Below are positions 31,795 to 35,027 of a stretch of 35,027 nt of DNA, in pieces. The position numbers were made by a program, and so were the translations under genes. The notes below the pieces were generated by a model, which was not told the DNA's origin, searched no databases, and saw only the letters and a list, made by a program, of their open reading frames with translations. How positions within the stretch are numbered: the first letter of the stretch is position 1; every line of letters starts with the position of its first letter. The stretch spans positions 1 through 35,027 of the forward strand of contig NZ_SMKC01000041.1 in assembly GCF_004348315.1 (NCBI RefSeq), in the 5' to 3' direction. This stretch comes from Streptomyces sp. 8K308. Lineage in GTDB: Bacteria > Actinomycetota > Actinomycetes > Streptomycetales > Streptomycetaceae.

Positions 31795-33108
31795 ATGACA
31801 CCACGAGCGCCACGCGCGGCGTGCGCCGCCGCCACCGCCGGACTCGTCCTCGCCGGCTGCGGCGTGGGCGCCAACCCCGTCCACCACCCCGAGCTCTCCG
31901 AGGGGGACGTGACGATCTCCATGAGCTGGTGGGGTCCTGACGCCCGCACCCAGCAGACGCTCCAGGCGATCGAGCTGTTCGAGGAGGAGCACCCCACCAT
32001 CGACGTCGAGCCGGTGTACTCCGACTGGGCCGGCTACTGGGACCGGCTGGCGACCACCACCGCCGCCGGCGACATGCCCGACGTCAGCCAGTTCGACCAG
32101 CTCTACCTCGCCTCCTACGCCGACCGGGGCGCCCTGCTCGACCTGGCCACCGTCGACAACATCCTCGACCCCTCCGCCCTCCCGCCGGAGATCCTCGACT
32201 CGGGACGCGTGGGCGACACCCTGTACGCCGTCCCGGTCGGCGCGACGACCAACGGGGTCCTCATCAACACCACGCTCTTCGAGCGGTACGGGGTCGAGCT
32301 CCCCGACACCGAGAACTGGACCTGGGCGGAGTTCGAGCGGGTCGCGGTCGAGCTGACCCGGGCCTCCGGCGGCGAGGTCCACGGCCTGAGCCCCTTCGGG
32401 CCCGACTCGTTCAGCCTCACCGTCTGGGCCCGCCAGCACGGCGCCCAACTCTTCCACGAGGGAGGCGAACTGGCCCTCGAACCGGAGATCCTCGCCGGCT
32501 ACTGGCAACGCGAACTCGACCTCATCGAAAGCGGTGCCTCGCCATCCGCCGACCAACTCAGCGAGGAAGTGGGTCTCCCACTCGACCAGACCGACCGCGT
32601 CACCGGCGAGACGGCCATGGCCTTCATCCCCGCCGGACAGTTCGTCTCCATCCAGTCCGCGGCACCCGACTTCGACTTCACGCTCGCCAACTGGCCGGCC
32701 GACGCCGACACCGCCGACGGCTTCCAGTACCTGAAGCCCTCCATGTACTGGTCGGCGGCCTCCACCTCGGAACACCCTGCCGAGGCCGCGCTGTTGATCG
32801 ACTTCCTCACCAACGACACCCGCGTCGCCGAGATCTTCGGCCTCGACCGGGGCGAGCCGGGCAACCCCGCCTTCCGGGAGGCCGTCGAGCCCACCCTCGA
32901 CGCCACCGGCCGGGAGTCGCTCGCCTTCACCGAGGCCATGTCCGACGAGGTCGGCGAGACCCCGCCGATCATCCCCAACGGCGCCAGCGACATCGACGCC
33001 CTGCTCACCCGCTACAACCAGCAGGTCATCTTCGGCGAGGCGTCGCCCGAGGAGGCGGCCGAGCAGTTCCTCGCCGAACTCGGCGACTCCATCACCGCGG
33101 CCGGCTGA
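31795..33108 (+). CDS. extracellular sugar-binding lipoprotein of the ABC importer
   Basis: A 437-residue solute-binding protein. Residues 1-22 are a lipoprotein signal ending in LVLAGC with Cys22 as lipid site. The mature part is a family-1 binding protein (VTISMSWWGPDARTQQTLQA, GDMPDVSQFDQLYLASYADR, and a WAEFERVAVEL segment). It captures the oligosaccharide outside the membrane and hands it to the permeases. GAGAGGAAG lies before the ATG. Unusually it is the third gene, behind the two permeases. The GH42 relic follows 38 nt later, so the locus once coupled uptake to beta-galactoside cleavage. Confidence 0.92.
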   Translation: MTPRAPRAACAAATAGLVLAGCGVGANPVHHPELSEGDVTISMSWWGPDARTQQTLQAIELFEEEHPTIDVEPVYSDWAGYWDRLATTTAAGDMPDVSQFDQLYLASYADRGALLDLATVDNILDPSALPPEILDSGRVGDTLYAVPVGATTNGVLINTTLFERYGVELPDTENWTWAEFERVAVELTRASGGEVHGLSPFGPDSFSLTVWARQHGAQLFHEGGELALEPEILAGYWQRELDLIESGASPSADQLSEEVGLPLDQTDRVTGETAMAFIPAGQFVSIQSAAPDFDFTLANWPADADTADGFQYLKPSMYWSAASTSEHPAEAALLIDFLTNDTRVAEIFGLDRGEPGNPAFREAVEPTLDATGRESLAFTEAMSDEVGETPPIIPNGASDIDALLTRYNQQVIFGEASPEEAAEQFLAELGDSITAAG

Positions 33109-33146
33109 CCGCGAACCCCGACCACGTCCCGCAAGGAGCATCCACC

Positions 33147-34084
33147 ATGTCTCGTCCTGAAGCCGCCGACGCGCGTCTGGCAGGTCTCAGGCGGCGGCTG
33201 AACGGGCTGGCGTACGGCGGCGACTACAACCCCGAGCAGTGGCCGGCCGAGGTCTGGCACGAGGACGTCCGCCTGATGCGGGAGGCCGGGGTGAACCTGG
33301 TGACCGTGGGCGTCTTCTCGTGGGGGCTGCTCGAACCGCGGCCCTGCGTCTTCGAGTTCGGCTGGCTCGACGAGGTGATGGACCTGCTCGGCGAGGCGGG
33401 GATCGGCGTCGACCTCGCGACCCCGACCGCCGCGCCGCCGTCCTGGCTGGCCCACGAGCACCCGGAGACGCTGCCGGTGGACGGCGAGGGCCGCCGGATC
33501 GGGTTCGGCGCCCGCATCCACTACTGCCCGTCGTCCCCGGCCTTCCGGTACCACGCGGCGCGGATCACGGAGCGGCTCGCCGAGCGCTACGCCGGCCACC
33601 CGGCGCTCGTCATGTGGCACATCGGCAACGAGTACGTCGGCTTCGGCTGCCACTGCCCGGTCTCGGGCGCGCACTTCCGGCGCTGGCTCGCCGACCGCTA
33701 CACCGAGGGCGACCTCGCGGGCGAACCGGCCGTCACCCGGCACCACTTCGGCCGCGGCACCGCCACCTACCTCGGCACCTCGCCCGACCGGGAGACCATG
33801 CGCCGCCTCGTCCTGGACGCCGCCACCGCCGCCGGCGTCACGCCCGTCCTCGACACCCCGGACGGCGTGGAGGCCGCCCGCCGCCGCGGACCCGACGGCG
33901 CCGACCACCTGTTCCTGTCAACCACACCGCGTGGGAGGCGGAGATCGACCTCGGCCCCACCGGCCCGGGCACCGTCGACCTGCTGGCCGCCGACGCCCCG
34001 GAGCCCGTCACCGGCCGCCTGCTGCGCCTGCCGCCGCAGGGCGCTGCTGTGCTGCGCGGTCGGCCGCCGGCAGGCGGACGGTGA
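33147..34084 (+). pseudogene. GH42 beta-galactosidase pseudogene with internal deletion and frameshift
   Basis: The N-terminal 185 residues are a good GH42 catalytic start (LAYGGDYNPEQWPAEVWHED, VNLVTVGVFSWGLLEP, acid/base Glu162 in WHIGNEYV). Right after RWLADRYT (about 33704) the sequence jumps to C-terminal-domain text (EPAVTRHHFGRGTATYLGTS). About 370 residues of the usual 660-690, including the nucleophile Glu, are missing. Near 33918 one base is lost: the frame must shift to read VNHTAWEAEIDLGPTGPGTV and reach the TGA at 34084. Without the shift the frame stays open as nonsense. AAGGAG precedes the ATG. The 3' end overlaps the kinase gene antisense by 77 nt. No active enzyme is expected. 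Confidence 0.85.
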
Positions 34085-35027
34085 CGTCGAGGCCGCCCTC
34101 GGGCAGCGGTGTCAGGCGCAGCGTTCCGTGGTGGGCGGCGACGACGGCCTGGACGATGGACAGTCCGAGGCCGGAGCCGGTCTCCCCGTGGAGGCGCGTG
34201 CCGTCGCCGCGGACGAAGGGCTCGAGCAGGCGGCTGGCCATGGCGGGGTCGACGACCGGACCGGTGTTCACCACGCGCAGCCAGGACCGGCCGTCGCCGG
34301 TCGTGCCCGTGGCGACCTCGATCCGGCCGCCCTCGTGGTTGTGGCGGACGGCGTTGCCGATCAGGTTGCCCGCCATCCGCTCCAGCAGGACGGGCTGCCC
34401 GGTGACCGGCGCCGGGCGCTCGGCGGTCAGAACCGTCAGGGCGCGGCCCGCGATGTCGCACCCGGCGGCGCGCAGCGCGTCGGCGGCGACGTCGGCCAGG
34501 TCCACTCGCCGGCCGGGGCCGCCGGCGCCGGCCTGGCTGCGGGCCAGCAGGAGCAGGCCGTCGAGGGTGCGCTGGCTGCGCGTCGCGGCGTCCCGCACGT
34601 CGTGGGCCATGGCGATCAGGTCGTCCGGCTCCGGCCGGCCGTCGAGGGTGACGTCGACGGCGGTGCGGATGGTGGCCAGGGGCGTGCGCAGCTCGTGCGC
34701 GGCGTTGGCGGTGAACAGACGCTGGCTGTGCAGGCCCTGCTGGACGCGGTCCAGCATGCCGTTGACCGTGGTGGCCAGCGCGGCGAGTTCGTCGGCCGGC
34801 GCGGTGACCGGGACCCGCTCGGAGAGGTTGTCGGCGGACAGGCGCCGCGCGGTGGCCTCAATGGTGCGGACCGGCCGCAGGATCCGCCCGGCCAGCCAGC
34901 GGCCGAGGACGGCGGCCAGCAGCGTCACCACGGCGAGGGCGATGGCGGCCTGGGTGAGGAACGCGGACAGGGCCAGCTCCTCCAGGCGTTCGCCCGCCGC
35001 GAGCGCCTGCTCGGGAAGGGGCGGGGC
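34008..35027 (-). CDS. two-component sensor histidine kinase, 5' end outside window
   Basis: About 339 residues are visible; the frame stays open to the window edge, so the N-terminus and its sensor part lie beyond 35027. In order: a membrane segment (FLTQAAIALAVVTLLAAVLG), a HAMP domain (GRILRPVRTIEATARRLSAD), the H-box (FTANAAHELRTPLATIRTAV), the N-box (GNLIGNAVRHNHEGG) and the G-box (TGSGLGLSIVQAVVAAHHG). This is an OmpR-partner-type HisKA kinase; its response regulator is presumably just outside. The last 77 nt overlap the GH42 pseudogene tail to tail, and the C-terminal AAQQRPAAAGAAGGR may be a new extension caused by that junction. Confidence 0.9.
   Translation of the reverse strand, partial: APPLPEQALAAGERLEELALSAFLTQAAIALAVVTLLAAVLGRWLAGRILRPVRTIEATARRLSADNLSERVPVTAPADELAALATTVNGMLDRVQQGLHSQRLFTANAAHELRTPLATIRTAVDVTLDGRPEPDDLIAMAHDVRDAATRSQRTLDGLLLLARSQAGAGGPGRRVDLADVAADALRAAGCDIAGRALTVLTAERPAPVTGQPVLLERMAGNLIGNAVRHNHEGGRIEVATGTTGDGRSWLRVVNTGPVVDPAMASRLLEPFVRGDGTRLHGETGSGLGLSIVQAVVAAHHGTLRLTPLPEGGLDVTVRLPAADRAAQQRPAAAGAAGGR

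Overview
The window comes from a high-GC actinomycete, most likely Streptomyces or a close relative. The signs are strong G/C at third codon positions, many GTG starts, GGAGG-type ribosome sites, a Scr1-type XRE/DUF397 pair, two Rhs proteins with an actinobacterial T7SS-type N-terminus, and an ABC sugar importer without its own ATPase. No rRNA, tRNA, CRISPR array or intact insertion sequence was seen.

Left part (1-6659): the end of a CehA/McbA-type metallohydrolase faces a small RidA and alpha/beta-hydrolase operon. Divergent from that operon is a tightly coupled four-gene operon: GntR/HutC regulator, ADP-ribosylglycohydrolase-fold enzyme, NCS1 permease and PfkB kinase. It reads as take up, cleave an N-glycosidic bond, phosphorylate. 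The layout resembles E. coli yegTUVW, whose substrate is not settled to my knowledge.

Centre (6666-22808): two Rhs polymorphic-toxin genes on the minus strand, about 11.3 kb apart. They share a near-identical T7SS-type N-terminus and promoter but have unrelated 116-residue C-terminal tips. Each is followed by a small gene overlapping its stop codon by 4 nt (GTGA or ATGA), the usual place for the immunity gene: an 89-aa S1-like protein for Rhs1 and a 162-aa unknown for Rhs2. Between the Rhs genes lie ordinary accessory genes (serine hydrolase, 85-aa protein, MarR-type regulator, HxlR regulator, a dehalogenase-like protein lacking its catalytic His). There is also an immunity-gene graveyard: a barstar pseudogene with two frameshifts, an internally deleted second relic of it near 14.3 kb, an immunity-like fragment, and a pair of small paralogues.

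Right part (22806-35027): a two-gene cassette of very small proteins is divergent from the XRE/DUF397 pair across a perfect palindrome. A quinone-reductase-like oxidoreductase and a VOC protein are divergent from a GlxA/AraC regulator across a 16-bp perfect palindrome. A galactoside-type locus follows (GH27 glycosidase, LacI regulator, two ABC permeases, binding lipoprotein). Its GH42 beta-galactosidase is a pseudogene with an internal deletion and a frameshift. A sensor histidine kinase, cut by the window edge, ends the segment.

The most interesting parts are the paired Rhs loci with candidate immunity genes and relics, and the GntR/ADP-ribosylglycohydrolase/NCS1/PfkB salvage operon.
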